Shown here in pieces: positions 7,534 to 15,320 of a stretch of DNA of 64,000 nucleotides. The notes under the pieces were generated by a model that ran no database searches, was not told the origin of the DNA, and saw only the letters and a program-made list of their open reading frames with translations. Source of the DNA: Chromohalobacter beijerinckii (GTDB taxonomy: Bacteria; Pseudomonadota; Gammaproteobacteria; Pseudomonadales; Halomonadaceae); contig NZ_JAKGAK010000018.1 of assembly GCF_023061185.1 (NCBI RefSeq), positions 1 through 64,000 of the forward strand. The letters are read 5' to 3'. The position numbers were made by a program, and so were the translations under genes. The first letter of the stretch is position 1. The number at the start of each line of letters is the position of its first letter.

Positions 7534-8595
7534 ATGAAACAGACCAAGACCCTCAAGGTTCGAGTGAAGGATAAGCACGCCGCCGAGCTTAACCGCATGG
7601 CGCGTAGCGTGAACTTCGTCTGGAACTACGTGAACGAACTAAGCTCGCGGTCGATCCGAGAGCGAAGGGTCTTCTTGTCTGCGTACGACATCCAAAAGTA
7701 CACCAACGGAGTCGCCAAGGAGCTTGGCCTTCACAGCCATACGGTGCAGGAGGTTGGCAGGGAGTACGCGACCCGCCGCAAGCAGTTTCGCAAGTCCCGC
7801 TTGGCGTGGAGGAAGTCCCGTGGCGTGCGCCGTTCGCTCGGTTGGGTACCCTTCAAGTCAGGTGCAGCCAAGTGGAAAAGCGGTCAGGTGTTCCACAACG
7901 GCAGCTACTTCAAGGTTTGGGACAGCTTCGGCCTGTCGAAGTATGCGTTCCGTTCCGGCAGCTTCAGCGAAGACGCGCGCGGTCGCTGGTATTTCAATGT
8001 AGTGGTCGAGGTCGATGTACAGCCGTCCGTCGGCCAAGGGGCTGTCGGAATCGACTTGGGCCTGAAGGACGTGGCGACCTGTAGTGATGGCAAGCGGCTA
8101 AAGAGTGGCCGCTTCTACCATGATCTTGAAGACAAGCTGACCACGGCTCAACGGGCACGCAACAAGCGGCGTGTGAAGGCGATCCACGCCAAGATTAAGA
8201 ATCGGCGCAAGGATGCGCTACATAAGTTCTCCCGCCGGCTGGTCGACCAGCACGGCGAAATAGTGGTGGGCGATGTCTCGCCCACCAAGCTCGCGAAGAC
8301 CCGCATGGCCAAGTCGGTATTGGATGCCGGATGGGGCCAACTGAAGACGATGTTGGAATACAAGTGCGATCACGCAAGCATCGTCTTTCGAGAGGTTCGC
8401 GAGGCATACACCACCCGTACCTGTTCATCGTGCGGCTCGCTCAGTGGGCCACAGGGTGTAAATGGGCTGCGAGTAAGAGACTGGATGTGCGTGGAGTGTG
8501 GTGCGCTACACGACCGGGACGTTAACGCGGCCCGGAATATCCTCAGTCTCGGGGCAGGACGTTGCCCTCAAGAAGTTGGAATCCCCGTCCTTTAG
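7534..8595 (+). CDS. tnpB: TnpB-family RNA-guided nuclease (IS605 OrfB)
   Basis: The protein has 353 residues. RuvC-I is V-G-I-D-L-G-L-K-D (Asp174). The zinc ribbon is C297-x2-C300 ... C319-x2-C322. RuvC-III is H-D-R-D-V-N-A-A-R-N (Asp327/329). The RuvC-II strand reads I-V-V-G-D-V-S, with Gly246 where the usual catalytic Glu stands; E275 (L-E-Y-K) is the nearest conserved acid. In this family the 3' end of the gene and the IS right end form the guide RNA scaffold, and the guide is the flank just after the right end. Here that flank (from 8613) is the truncated lipoprotein gene. Coding is complete, ending just inside the right-end hairpin. Confidence 0.92.
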   Translation: MKQTKTLKVRVKDKHAAELNRMARSVNFVWNYVNELSSRSIRERRVFLSAYDIQKYTNGVAKELGLHSHTVQEVGREYATRRKQFRKSRLAWRKSRGVRRSLGWVPFKSGAAKWKSGQVFHNGSYFKVWDSFGLSKYAFRSGSFSEDARGRWYFNVVVEVDVQPSVGQGAVGIDLGLKDVATCSDGKRLKSGRFYHDLEDKLTTAQRARNKRRVKAIHAKIKNRRKDALHKFSRRLVDQHGEIVVGDVSPTKLAKTRMAKSVLDAGWGQLKTMLEYKCDHASIVFREVREAYTTRTCSSCGSLSGPQGVNGLRVRDWMCVECGALHDRDVNAARNILSLGAGRCPQEVGIPVL

Positions 8596-8602
8596 GGCGG
8601 GG
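8583..8602. repeat. IS right-end hairpin
   Basis: CCCCGTCC TTTA GGGCGGGG overlaps the tnpB stop. It is the right-end counterpart of 7047-7066 and probably the end of the guide RNA scaffold. Confidence 0.75.
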
Positions 8603-8643
8603 AGGACGTCAAGGGGTGCGCCTCGTACAAGCATCGCAATCAG

Positions 8644-10326
8644 ATGGAGGCGTTCAATACGTCTTATGTGGCGGGGGATTATCAGGCAGCGATCGAGGCG
8701 ATGGCGCCGTCTTCCTTGATGCCCGGCGAGCCCGACAAGGAAGAGCAGGTACTGGAGCTACTGCACCAGGCGGAGGCCTATCGCCTGGCGGGGGAGCCGC
8801 AAATGGCCATCGATCTCTACGATCAGGCCGAAGCGGGCATGAAGCTCAACGACACCGACAACTTGGCCGAGAAGGGGGCGGAGAACGCCTTGGCGGTGCT
8901 GGTCAATGATGCCCAGCGAGATTACCGGCCGATGCTTGCCGAGGCGGTGCTGGTGAATACCTATAAAGGCCTGGCGTTCTTGCAGCTAGGTAACGATGCC
9001 AGTGCGCGGGTTGAGTTCAACCGTGCCGATGATCGCACGCGGCGGGCGGTGGCTGCTTTTGCTGAGGAGATCGCCGAGCAAAAGGCGGCGCTCAAGGAGC
9101 AAGCGGAAGCCGATGCTAACCGCGAGCAGCAAGCCATTCAGCAAAGCCTCGATAGCGACGCGCTGCATGAGAGCGTCGCCCAGCAATACGGGGCCCCCTC
9201 GCAGTGGGGTGTTTACCCTGAATTCATCGTGCCCTCGGCCACCTATCTGCATGGCTTGTACTTCCTCGCCAGTGGTGAAAGCGGTGACATCGACCGCGCC
9301 GCGACCTCGCTTTCGCGCGTGGCGGCGATGTCCCCTGAGAGTGAGCCGCTCGCCGCGGATGCCGAACTAGCGCAGGCGATTGGCAGTGGCGAGACAAGCC
9401 GTGAGCGCATGGGGCAGCGGGTCTGGGTGGTCTATGAAAATGGCCTGGGCCCGGTCGCCGAGGAAAAGCGCCTCGATGTGCCGTTGCTGCTTTTTCATGG
9501 CAATACCCAAGCACCCGCCTATACAGGCATCGCCTTGCCCGACTATGCCGATCGCCACGCGGTGGGCGATGCGCTGTCGTTGGTCGATGCCCAGGGGCAG
9601 CGTTACGCCCCCGAGACGTTCGCCTCGATGGGCAAGGTCGTACAGACCGAAATGCAGTCACGCTTTCCCGCCATTCTGGGGCGCTCGGTAGCCTCGGCGG
9701 TGGTGAAGGCGCTGATGCAGAACGAGGCGACCGAACGCCTGGGCGTGGCTGGCCAGCTTGGCTCGGCGGTGCTCACGGCGATGACCACGCAAGCCGACCT
9801 GCGTAGCTGGCAGGCGACACCGGATCATTGGGAAGTGGCGCGTTTCGCGCGGCCTGCCTCGGGCGAGTTGACGCTCGAGACACCGTCGGGGCCGCTGGGT
9901 GATCTGAACCTGCCGGGCGGGCGTTATGTGCTGGTGGTGAGCCGCATCGTCAATGACACCATGCAGCGTCTGGATACCGACCAACTGGTGAAGAAGATTC
10001 GCGTGCAGTTGCTGCGCTCCGGCCGTGTGGTGACGACCACGGCGGTGGGCATCGACGGGCCCGAGGATGAGATGAACCAGCTCACGCGCACATTGCGGGA
10101 TTCCGAGGAGTTCGACCAGCGCGGAGTAGAAAAGAAGGGCACCTTGCAAGCGCCGGACCTGAGTCTTTCCGGCAAGATTCTCCAGCGCAATCGCCGCGTG
10201 GCGGATGAGCAGCAGGTGGAGTATTACATGCAGCTGACATTGACCGACCTGAGTAGCGGCTTAGCGCTGTGGGAAAACGAAACGCAAGTCATCAAGCGGG
10301 GCTCCGATGCCTCGGTGGCATGGTAA
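8644..10326 (+). CDS. COG3014-like + LpoB-like envelope lipoprotein, signal peptide lost to IS insertion
   Basis: The protein has 560 residues from the first ATG. Residues ~1-400 resemble the COG3014 lipoprotein family, with TPR-like helices and L-V-N-T-Y-K-G-L-A-F-L-Q-L-G-N-D-A-S-A-R-V-E-F. Residues ~420-560 match the penicillin-binding-protein activator LpoB domain: P-G-G-R-Y-V-L-V-V-S-R-I-V-N-D-T-M, D-T-D-Q-L-V-K-K-I-R and L-S-L-S-G-K-I-L-Q-R. Upstream of the ATG the same frame encodes G-C-A-S-Y-K-H-R-N-Q back to the IS end, where G-C-A is the remnant of a lipobox. The signal peptide is absent and no Shine-Dalgarno precedes 8644, so expression and localisation are probably broken. It is the first gene of a three-gene operon. 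Confidence 0.75.
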   Translation: MEAFNTSYVAGDYQAAIEAMAPSSLMPGEPDKEEQVLELLHQAEAYRLAGEPQMAIDLYDQAEAGMKLNDTDNLAEKGAENALAVLVNDAQRDYRPMLAEAVLVNTYKGLAFLQLGNDASARVEFNRADDRTRRAVAAFAEEIAEQKAALKEQAEADANREQQAIQQSLDSDALHESVAQQYGAPSQWGVYPEFIVPSATYLHGLYFLASGESGDIDRAATSLSRVAAMSPESEPLAADAELAQAIGSGETSRERMGQRVWVVYENGLGPVAEEKRLDVPLLLFHGNTQAPAYTGIALPDYADRHAVGDALSLVDAQGQRYAPETFASMGKVVQTEMQSRFPAILGRSVASAVVKALMQNEATERLGVAGQLGSAVLTAMTTQADLRSWQATPDHWEVARFARPASGELTLETPSGPLGDLNLPGGRYVLVVSRIVNDTMQRLDTDQLVKKIRVQLLRSGRVVTTTAVGIDGPEDEMNQLTRTLRDSEEFDQRGVEKKGTLQAPDLSLSGKILQRNRRVADEQQVEYYMQLTLTDLSSGLALWENETQVIKRGSDASVAW

Positions 10327-10339
10327 AAGGAGCCTTCTC

Positions 10340-11827
10340 ATGAGCATGTTGTCGTCTACGTCACCGTATAAAGGGTCGTACAAGCCGCTTGTCGCCGCCA
10401 TTGGTTTGGCCTGCCTGGCGCTGGCGCCGATGAGCGCGTTCGCGCAGTCGGGCGATGCCGGTTCTGATGCGGCGTCCAACACGACACCCTCGACCTCAGA
10501 TTCTTCCGCCCCAGATTCCTCCGCCCCCGCTTCACAGGAAGAGTCGCCATCGCCGTTCATGGCGGTGAAAGAGGTGTCGAACAGCGGCGAGTTGATCCAG
10601 CGTTTTCTCGAGCAGCGGGGCTGGCAGCAAGGGCCGCATGCAGGCAATCCGAGTGGTGGCAATCTAGTCGTGGCGACGGAGAGCATCGCGGCGGATCCGT
10701 CGACCATCGAATTTAGCCAGGCGCGCTTGATCGCCACCGAAGAAGCCTTCCTCAAGGCGATGGGGGAGCTGGTCTCGCAGGATGCCGTGAACGTCGGCAA
10801 GACCATGGCGGACCGCTTCATGAAAGATGGCCTGCCCGAGGAAGTCAAAGATACCACCGGCCTGGATGCCTTGGGCGAGGCCGTGGCGAGTCGCCTGGCC
10901 GAGAGCTCGGTACAGGCACTCAACAAGGTCATCGAGGAGCTGGGCGGCGATGCCAGTCAGCTACCTCAGCTCAATATCGCCGAGCGCAAGCAACTGCTGT
11001 ATGACGAGTTCGTGACCAGCACGACCTGGCAGGCAATGGGTCAGCTCTCGGGCGTCGGCGTGTTCGGGTTGGTGGAAGAAACCGGGGGCGATGGCCCGGT
11101 GAACAACGGCTCGGTGAGTATCGTCGTGGTGCAGTCGCCCCGCTTCAGCGAGTTGGGTCGCCAGCTGCGTAACGGCGGCGGCGCGCCGGCCCAGGCGTTG
11201 CCGGTGGCTTCGGTGATGGAGGATTTGCGCCCCATGCTGGATGCCGGCACGCCGATGCTGGGGCTGTTCGGCGTTCAGCCGGTGGTCAAGGAGGGGCGTT
11301 TTGGGTTGATGTCGTTTGGCATGAGTGCGCCAGCGCTGGTGCGCGGCACCATGCAAGAGTACGAGATCAACGCCGAGATGGAGGCAGCACGCCAGAGCGC
11401 CAAGCTGATGGCGGATGGCTGGCTGGCGCAGTTCGCGACGATGACAGTGCAGGGCCAGAAGGAAAGCAGCAAGCGCAAGCTACGCGAGCAGGTGCGTGAA
11501 ACGCGTGGCGATGGCACGTCGCGCATTCTGACCCAAGAAGGCATCGGCCGCATGGTGCGCAATGTCATGCGTTCGGAATCGCAGGCCAACTTGAAAGGCG
11601 TGCAGACCATCGGCCAATGGAGCACTCCCGATCCGCAGACCGGGCATCCGTATCTGGGTTACGTCAAATACTGGTCGCCGGGCACGGCGGCGAGTGCCGA
11701 GGCGCGCATGGAAGCACGTAACAACCCGGGTAGCGATGGCGCGGCGTCCACGTCTGGCGCGTCTTCGGAAGATAGTACGACGACGCCCGAGAGTTCGCGT
11801 TCCACTGGCTCGTTCGGGGAATGGTAA
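10340..11827 (+). CDS. Exported protein of unknown function (middle gene of envelope operon)
   Basis: The protein has 495 residues. It has a Sec signal peptide with hydrophobic L-V-A-A-I-G-L-A-C-L-A-L-A and probable cleavage after A-F-A, so it is periplasmic. A low-complexity Ser/Asp/Pro linker follows to about residue 80. The globular body (E-L-I-Q-R-F-L-E-Q-R-G-W, I-A-T-E-E-A-F-L-K-A-M, then a long region through Y-L-G-Y-V-K-Y-W-S) has no motif I can assign safely. It may belong to the family called DUF6844, but I recall this only weakly. It ends in another Ser/Thr-rich tail. The ATG at 10340 has AAGGAG seven bases upstream. Its stop overlaps the next start, so it works with its two neighbours in the envelope. 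Confidence 0.65.
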   Translation: MSMLSSTSPYKGSYKPLVAAIGLACLALAPMSAFAQSGDAGSDAASNTTPSTSDSSAPDSSAPASQEESPSPFMAVKEVSNSGELIQRFLEQRGWQQGPHAGNPSGGNLVVATESIAADPSTIEFSQARLIATEEAFLKAMGELVSQDAVNVGKTMADRFMKDGLPEEVKDTTGLDALGEAVASRLAESSVQALNKVIEELGGDASQLPQLNIAERKQLLYDEFVTSTTWQAMGQLSGVGVFGLVEETGGDGPVNNGSVSIVVVQSPRFSELGRQLRNGGGAPAQALPVASVMEDLRPMLDAGTPMLGLFGVQPVVKEGRFGLMSFGMSAPALVRGTMQEYEINAEMEAARQSAKLMADGWLAQFATMTVQGQKESSKRKLREQVRETRGDGTSRILTQEGIGRMVRNVMRSESQANLKGVQTIGQWSTPDPQTGHPYLGYVKYWSPGTAASAEARMEARNNPGSDGAASTSGASSEDSTTTPESSRSTGSFGEW

Positions 11828-13128
11828 TGGCGCACGCACAGAGAAGCGCATGGCGCGTGTGGCTGCTGATCGTCGCTGGCGCGCTGGCGTGGGCGATGCT
11901 TGCCGCGCCGGCGTGGGGCGGCGTCGAGATACGCCAGGTTGAGGCGAAATCAACGGGGGCCACGCGTGACGAGGCGATTTTCAATGCCTTGGGCGAGGCC
12001 GTGCGTCAGGTGCACGGCGCTAAAGTCGACGCCAGCCGCGAGATTCGTCGCTCCATGCAGCGTACCTCGGTGCGTGACGAGCAGGGGCATTCGACTACCG
12101 TCGAGCAGTCGTCGCGCTACGACAGCGGCACCCGCGTGGAAAGCCAGGGGCTGATCAGCGGCTATGAGGTGCTGGGCGTGTCGCCGGCCATGGGTGGCGG
12201 GCAAATGGCGCATCTTCGTGTGAAGGTGCCGGTCTACCGTGCGCCCGGCTCGGCGGCGCAGTCCAATCGCCAGCGCTTGGCCGTTTACCCGGTGGAGATC
12301 GACGCGGACCGGTTGCGTCTGACCGGTGAGCGCCTGGCGCCGGGAGATGCGTCGCGGCGACTGACGCAGTCTCTGGTGCGGGCGTTCGTCGGCTCGCGGC
12401 GCTTCTCCGTGCTGGATCGTGACATGCGCGACGCCATCGCGGCCGAGCAGCGTTTCGTGGCCTCGGGGCAAGTCCCGCTTGAGCAAAAAGCCATGTTGGG
12501 ACGCAACCTGGGCGCGGACTATTTGGTCACGAGCCGCCTGACGGGCATGGACATGGCGCTGAAAACGGTGACCAACCCGGTTTCCGGCGAACCTTCTCAA
12601 GAAGCCACCGGCGCTGCGACGCTGGAAGCGCGGGTCGTCGTGCCGGCGACAGGCCAAGTCATGTGGAGCGAGACGCTGAATGTCTCGCTGGATGATCTGG
12701 GCATCGCGTCGAGTTCGGGGGACTTCACGCAGCAGGTGTTCGATGCCTTGGGGAGCGAGCTGACCTTCCGCGCGTTGAACGTGATCTACCCGCTGCGTGT
12801 CGTGGAAAGCAGAGGCGATGAGATCGTGCTCAACCAGGGCGGCGCCATCGTCCAGGCCGGGCAGCGCTTCGGCGTGTTCGACATCGGCAAGCGTTACACC
12901 GATCCTTATCACGGCGAAAGTCTGGGCCCGCGCGAGAACTGGACGGCGGACGTCGAGATCACCCGGGTCACGGATAAGATCGCATATGCACGCATCATCA
13001 ACGGCCAAGTCGAAGGTGATGGCCAAGTGCTACGCCGCACCGCCACTGGAAAGGAAGCAAGAGAGTCGGAGCGCGCGGCCCAGCGCGGTACGCGTGAACG
13101 AGTGTGCCTGCCGATGGACCCGTGCTGA
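11827..13128 (+). CDS. CsgG/FlgT-like secreted protein
   Basis: The protein has 433 residues, starting at an ATG that overlaps the previous stop (TAATG). A signal peptide (W-L-L-I-V-A-G-A-L-A-W-A-M-L-A, cleavage near P-A-W-G) has no lipobox. Three parts follow. The first is an N-terminal domain with A-T-R-D-E-A-I-F-N-A-L-G-E-A-V-R-Q-V. The second is a CsgG-like middle domain with S-R-R-F-S-V-L-D-R-D and L-G-A-D-Y-L-V-T-S-R-L. The third is a C-terminal domain with I-V-L-N-Q-G-G-A-I-V-Q-A-G-Q-R-F-G-V-F. This order resembles Vibrio FlgT, which forms the H-ring of the flagellar basal body, but identity is low and CsgG/HfaB-like alternatives remain open. It closes the operon and a terminator follows. 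Confidence 0.65.
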   Translation: MAHAQRSAWRVWLLIVAGALAWAMLAAPAWGGVEIRQVEAKSTGATRDEAIFNALGEAVRQVHGAKVDASREIRRSMQRTSVRDEQGHSTTVEQSSRYDSGTRVESQGLISGYEVLGVSPAMGGGQMAHLRVKVPVYRAPGSAAQSNRQRLAVYPVEIDADRLRLTGERLAPGDASRRLTQSLVRAFVGSRRFSVLDRDMRDAIAAEQRFVASGQVPLEQKAMLGRNLGADYLVTSRLTGMDMALKTVTNPVSGEPSQEATGAATLEARVVVPATGQVMWSETLNVSLDDLGIASSSGDFTQQVFDALGSELTFRALNVIYPLRVVESRGDEIVLNQGGAIVQAGQRFGVFDIGKRYTDPYHGESLGPRENWTADVEITRVTDKIAYARIINGQVEGDGQVLRRTATGKEARESERAAQRGTRERVCLPMDPC

Positions 13129-13160
13129 GCGGGAACGAACGATCATCAGCAGTACTTAAA

Positions 13161-13184
13161 CCGAGGCATTGCCTCGGTTTTTTT
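13161..13184 (+). terminator. Rho-independent terminator of the envelope operon
   Basis: CCGAGGCATTGCCTCGG is followed by seven T residues, ~30 bp after the last stop. Confidence 0.93.
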
Positions 13185-13316
13185 ATGCCAGGCATAAGGA
13201 TTGTCGTAATGGAACATGTAGGCCGCCTTCGAAACATATGCCAACGTGCACTTGTTAAGAATTGCTGATATTGATATCTAATACTAACGGCTGTAACTGA
13301 ATATGAGGCTTATGCC

Positions 13317-13604
13317 ATGTCGATGAAGAACCCTCCGCACCCGGGTAGGATGCTGCGGCGTCGTATCGTTCCGGCCCTGAATATGAGTGTGACCGAGCTA
13401 GCGGAAAAGTTGGGCATGTCTCGCAACTCGGTGTCTCGAGTATTGAACGAGCACGCTGCCATTTCTCCAGATTTCGCCGTTCGCCTTGAGTCTGGCGGGA
13501 TCGGTGAGGCGGCGCATTGGCTGCGCATGCAGGCCGCCCATGATCTCGCCGAGGCGAAAGCGAAAGAAAAAAACCACATCGAAAGATTCGCTCAGACCGC
13601 GTAA
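13317..13604 (+). CDS. HigA-family antitoxin-like HTH regulator (no HigB partner)
   Basis: The protein has 95 residues. N-terminal N-P-P-H-P-G-R-M-L is the HigA hallmark. It is followed by a Cro/C1-type helix-turn-helix: S-V-T-E-L-A-E-K-L-G-M-S-R-N-S-V-S-R-V-L-N. The C-terminal helix is R-L-E-S-G-G-I-G-E-A-A-H-W-L-R-M-Q. HigA proteins neutralise the HigB ribosome-dependent RNase and repress their own operon. HigB is normally the gene just upstream, but the 190 bp there hold no such frame. The start at 13317 has an in-frame ATG at 13323 as an alternative. It is probably a solitary repressor or the remnant of a broken toxin-antitoxin pair. Confidence 0.8.
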   Translation: MSMKNPPHPGRMLRRRIVPALNMSVTELAEKLGMSRNSVSRVLNEHAAISPDFAVRLESGGIGEAAHWLRMQAAHDLAEAKAKEKNHIERFAQTA

Positions 13605-13793
13605 GTCGCGGGGTAGGCGTGAAGCTAGACATTTAAGCGGTCTTGCCAACGCCTAGGCGAGTGTCGTCTGTCGGCTCTTAGCAGAGCGTCGTTTCAGGTG
13701 ATGAGGTGCCGTCAGCCATGAATGGTGTCATTGGCATCCAGCTAATCCTTGATGCATCCTTGACCGAACGGACAGCATGAGGTGGAAGACGCG

Positions 13794-14801
13794 ATGACGA
13801 CGAGCGAGACGGCGATGACGACGTGGCTGCGCGCACTGCCCAAGGCGGAGCTGCATCTGCATATCGAAGGCACGCTGGAGCCGGAGCTGATGTTCGCTCT
13901 GGCGGAGCGCAATGGCGTAACGCTGCCGTACGACTCTGTGGAGGCGGTGCGCGCGGCGTACGATTTTGAGGATCTGCCGTCGTTCCTCGGTTTGTATTAT
14001 CAGGGCATGGGCGTGTTGCATACGCAGGATGATTTCTATGATCTGGCGATGGCGTATTTTGCCCGCGCGCGGGAAGACGGTGTGGCGCATGTCGAGCTGT
14101 CGTTCGACCCGCAGGCGCATTTGGTGCGCGGCGTGCCGCTCGAGGCGCCGTTTGAGGGGTTGCTGGCGGCATGCCGCGAGGCCGAGTCGCGTTACGGGAT
14201 TTCCTCGGCACTGATCATGAGCTTTCTGCGTGACCGTGACCCCGCCGAAGCGCTGGAGGTGTTCGAGCAGGCGACGCCTTGGCACTCGGCGATCGACGCG
14301 GTGGGGCTCGATAGCGCCGAGCGCGATCATCCGCCGGGGCGTTTCGCCGAGGTGTTCGCGCGGGCGCGGGCGCTGGGCATTCCCGGCGTGGCGCATGCTG
14401 GGGAAGAGGGGCCTGCCGCGTATATCCGCGAAGCCTGGGAGGCGCTCGAGGTATGCCGAATCGATCACGGTGTACGCTGCCTGGAAGACCCCGAACTGGT
14501 CGCACGATTGAGCGACGCCCGCATACCGTTGACCGTGTGTCCGCTTTCCAATGTCAAGCTCAAGGTAACCGACTCGCTAGCCGAACATCCGCTGCCCGCT
14601 CTGCGTGAGGCGGGGCTCAACGTTACCCTCAATTCCGACGATCCCGCCTATTTCGGCGGCGGGATGCTGGATAACTACGTCGCCTGTCACGAGGCCTTCG
14701 GCTGGACGCGGGACGACTTCATCGATATGACTCGCAACGCTTTGCAAGCCGCTTTCATGGCTGAAGAAAGGCGCGAGGCGCTGCTGGAACGGCTGGCTTG
14801 A
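13794..14801 (+). CDS. Adenosine/adenine deaminase family protein
   Basis: The protein has 335 residues. Metal-binding H-L-H-I-E-G-T-L is near residue 25. H-A-G-E-E-G, the catalytic R-I-D-H-G-V-R-C and S-D-D-P-A-Y follow in the family order. The wording of the N-terminus (P-K-A-E-L-H-L-H-I-E-G-T-L-E-P-E-L-M-F) is closer to the adenine-specific deaminases of pseudomonads than to classical Add, so adenine to hypoxanthine in purine salvage is my first guess. The ATG at 13794 has GGAAG five bases upstream; a GTG at 13782 is possible. The gene is monocistronic in appearance. Confidence 0.87.
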   Translation: MTTSETAMTTWLRALPKAELHLHIEGTLEPELMFALAERNGVTLPYDSVEAVRAAYDFEDLPSFLGLYYQGMGVLHTQDDFYDLAMAYFARAREDGVAHVELSFDPQAHLVRGVPLEAPFEGLLAACREAESRYGISSALIMSFLRDRDPAEALEVFEQATPWHSAIDAVGLDSAERDHPPGRFAEVFARARALGIPGVAHAGEEGPAAYIREAWEALEVCRIDHGVRCLEDPELVARLSDARIPLTVCPLSNVKLKVTDSLAEHPLPALREAGLNVTLNSDDPAYFGGGMLDNYVACHEAFGWTRDDFIDMTRNALQAAFMAEERREALLERLA

Positions 14802-14880
14802 TTTCTAATAACAAACGTCTTTAACGAAAAGGTTCTTCGCAGACCAGCGTGAAACGGTAAGGCCCCACCATGCTCACCGC

Positions 14881-14956
14881 TATCGGGAATAAATTCCCTC
14901 CCACAAGGACAAGCTAACCGGCAGGGGGTTGTGGGAGCGAACTTGTTCGCGATGAT
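14881..14956. repeat. REP-like inverted pair (BIME-type)
   Basis: A left arm (ATCGGGAATAAATTCCC then TCCCACAA) and a right arm (TTGTGGGA then GCGAACTTGTTCGCGAT) face each other across ~25 bp. Each arm is itself palindromic and the TCCCACAA/TTGTGGGA heads are exact complements. This is the design of REP doublets in pseudomonads and relatives. It lies in the otherwise gene-free 14.8-15.1 kb stretch, where I see nothing else except the terminator at 14991. Confidence 0.7.
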
Positions 14957-14990
14957 CTGTGCCGCATTTCCCAGCAAAGTGCGATGAACC

Positions 14991-15019
14991 GAAAAAAGCC
15001 CCATCCAAATGGATGGGGC
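14991..15019 (-). terminator. Rho-independent terminator, minus strand
   Basis: On the minus strand GCCCCATCC, short loop, GGATGGGGC is followed by six T. It would end leftward transcripts coming from flgMN and the small ORF at 15129-15320. Confidence 0.85.
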
Positions 15020-15128
15020 AAAGCTTTGTACGCAGAGATGAGGCCATTGGGATGCAGCTTCGTCTCACTGCGTATATTACCCGGATATAGGCTTTACCAT
15101 AGCGATGAATTAGTGCCATTAATCTACG

Positions 15129-15320
15129 TTAATCCTTGTAAGTAGCTGTATTGCAGCGGTGAAGACAACGTGGTGGTGGCGTGGGCGGTCGGCGCTGGTA
15201 GTGCGTGGTATGTCGCGGCCGATGCAATGGTGGCATTTGAGCGCGCGCGGGCGTTGGGGCGTCAGTGGGTAGCGCAAGACGGATCAGTAGCAGGCTGAGA
15301 GCAACGGCGATGAGGTCCAT
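15129..15320 (-). CDS. Possible small membrane or exported protein
   Basis: A 63-codon frame starts M-D-L-I-A-V-A-L-S-L-L-L-I-R-L-A-L, one short hydrophobic helix, then a Pro/Arg/His-rich tail without recognisable motif. AGGGGAG lies seven bases before the ATG and a good terminator follows ~110 bp after the stop. The tail composition is poor for a folded protein, so this may be a chance frame. No homologue is recognised. The neighbouring 15321-15466 holds nothing I can name. Confidence 0.3.
   Translation of the reverse strand: MDLIAVALSLLLIRLALPTDAPTPARAQMPPLHRPRHTTHYQRRPPTPPPRCLHRCNTATYKD

Larger units (their letters stand above)
7028..8612. mobile_element. IS200/IS605-type element with tnpA and tnpB
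   Basis: The element has divergent tnpA (minus) and tnpB (plus), separated by 21 bp. Each end has an imperfect subterminal hairpin of the same design: CCCCGTAC-loop-GTGCGGGG at 7047-7066 and CCCCGTCC-loop-GGGCGGGG at 8583-8602, both with the mismatch at the same place. The right boundary GTCAA at ~8612 fits the usual cut ~10 bases after the right hairpin. The left boundary, ~19 bases before the left hairpin, is only approximate. There is no target duplication, as expected for this single-strand transposition family. Confidence 0.8.

Noticed and set aside
7096-8595. Reading the TnpB as a domesticated flagellin-repressing TldR
   Set aside because: An intact tnpA, matching end hairpins and a complete IS layout show a mobile element. 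The missing RuvC-II Glu alone is not enough, so it is kept only as a finding to test.
8611-8643. Read-through fusion of TnpB with the lipoprotein
   Set aside because: The frames agree, but a TAG separates them and the join is the IS boundary. No suppression signal is visible.
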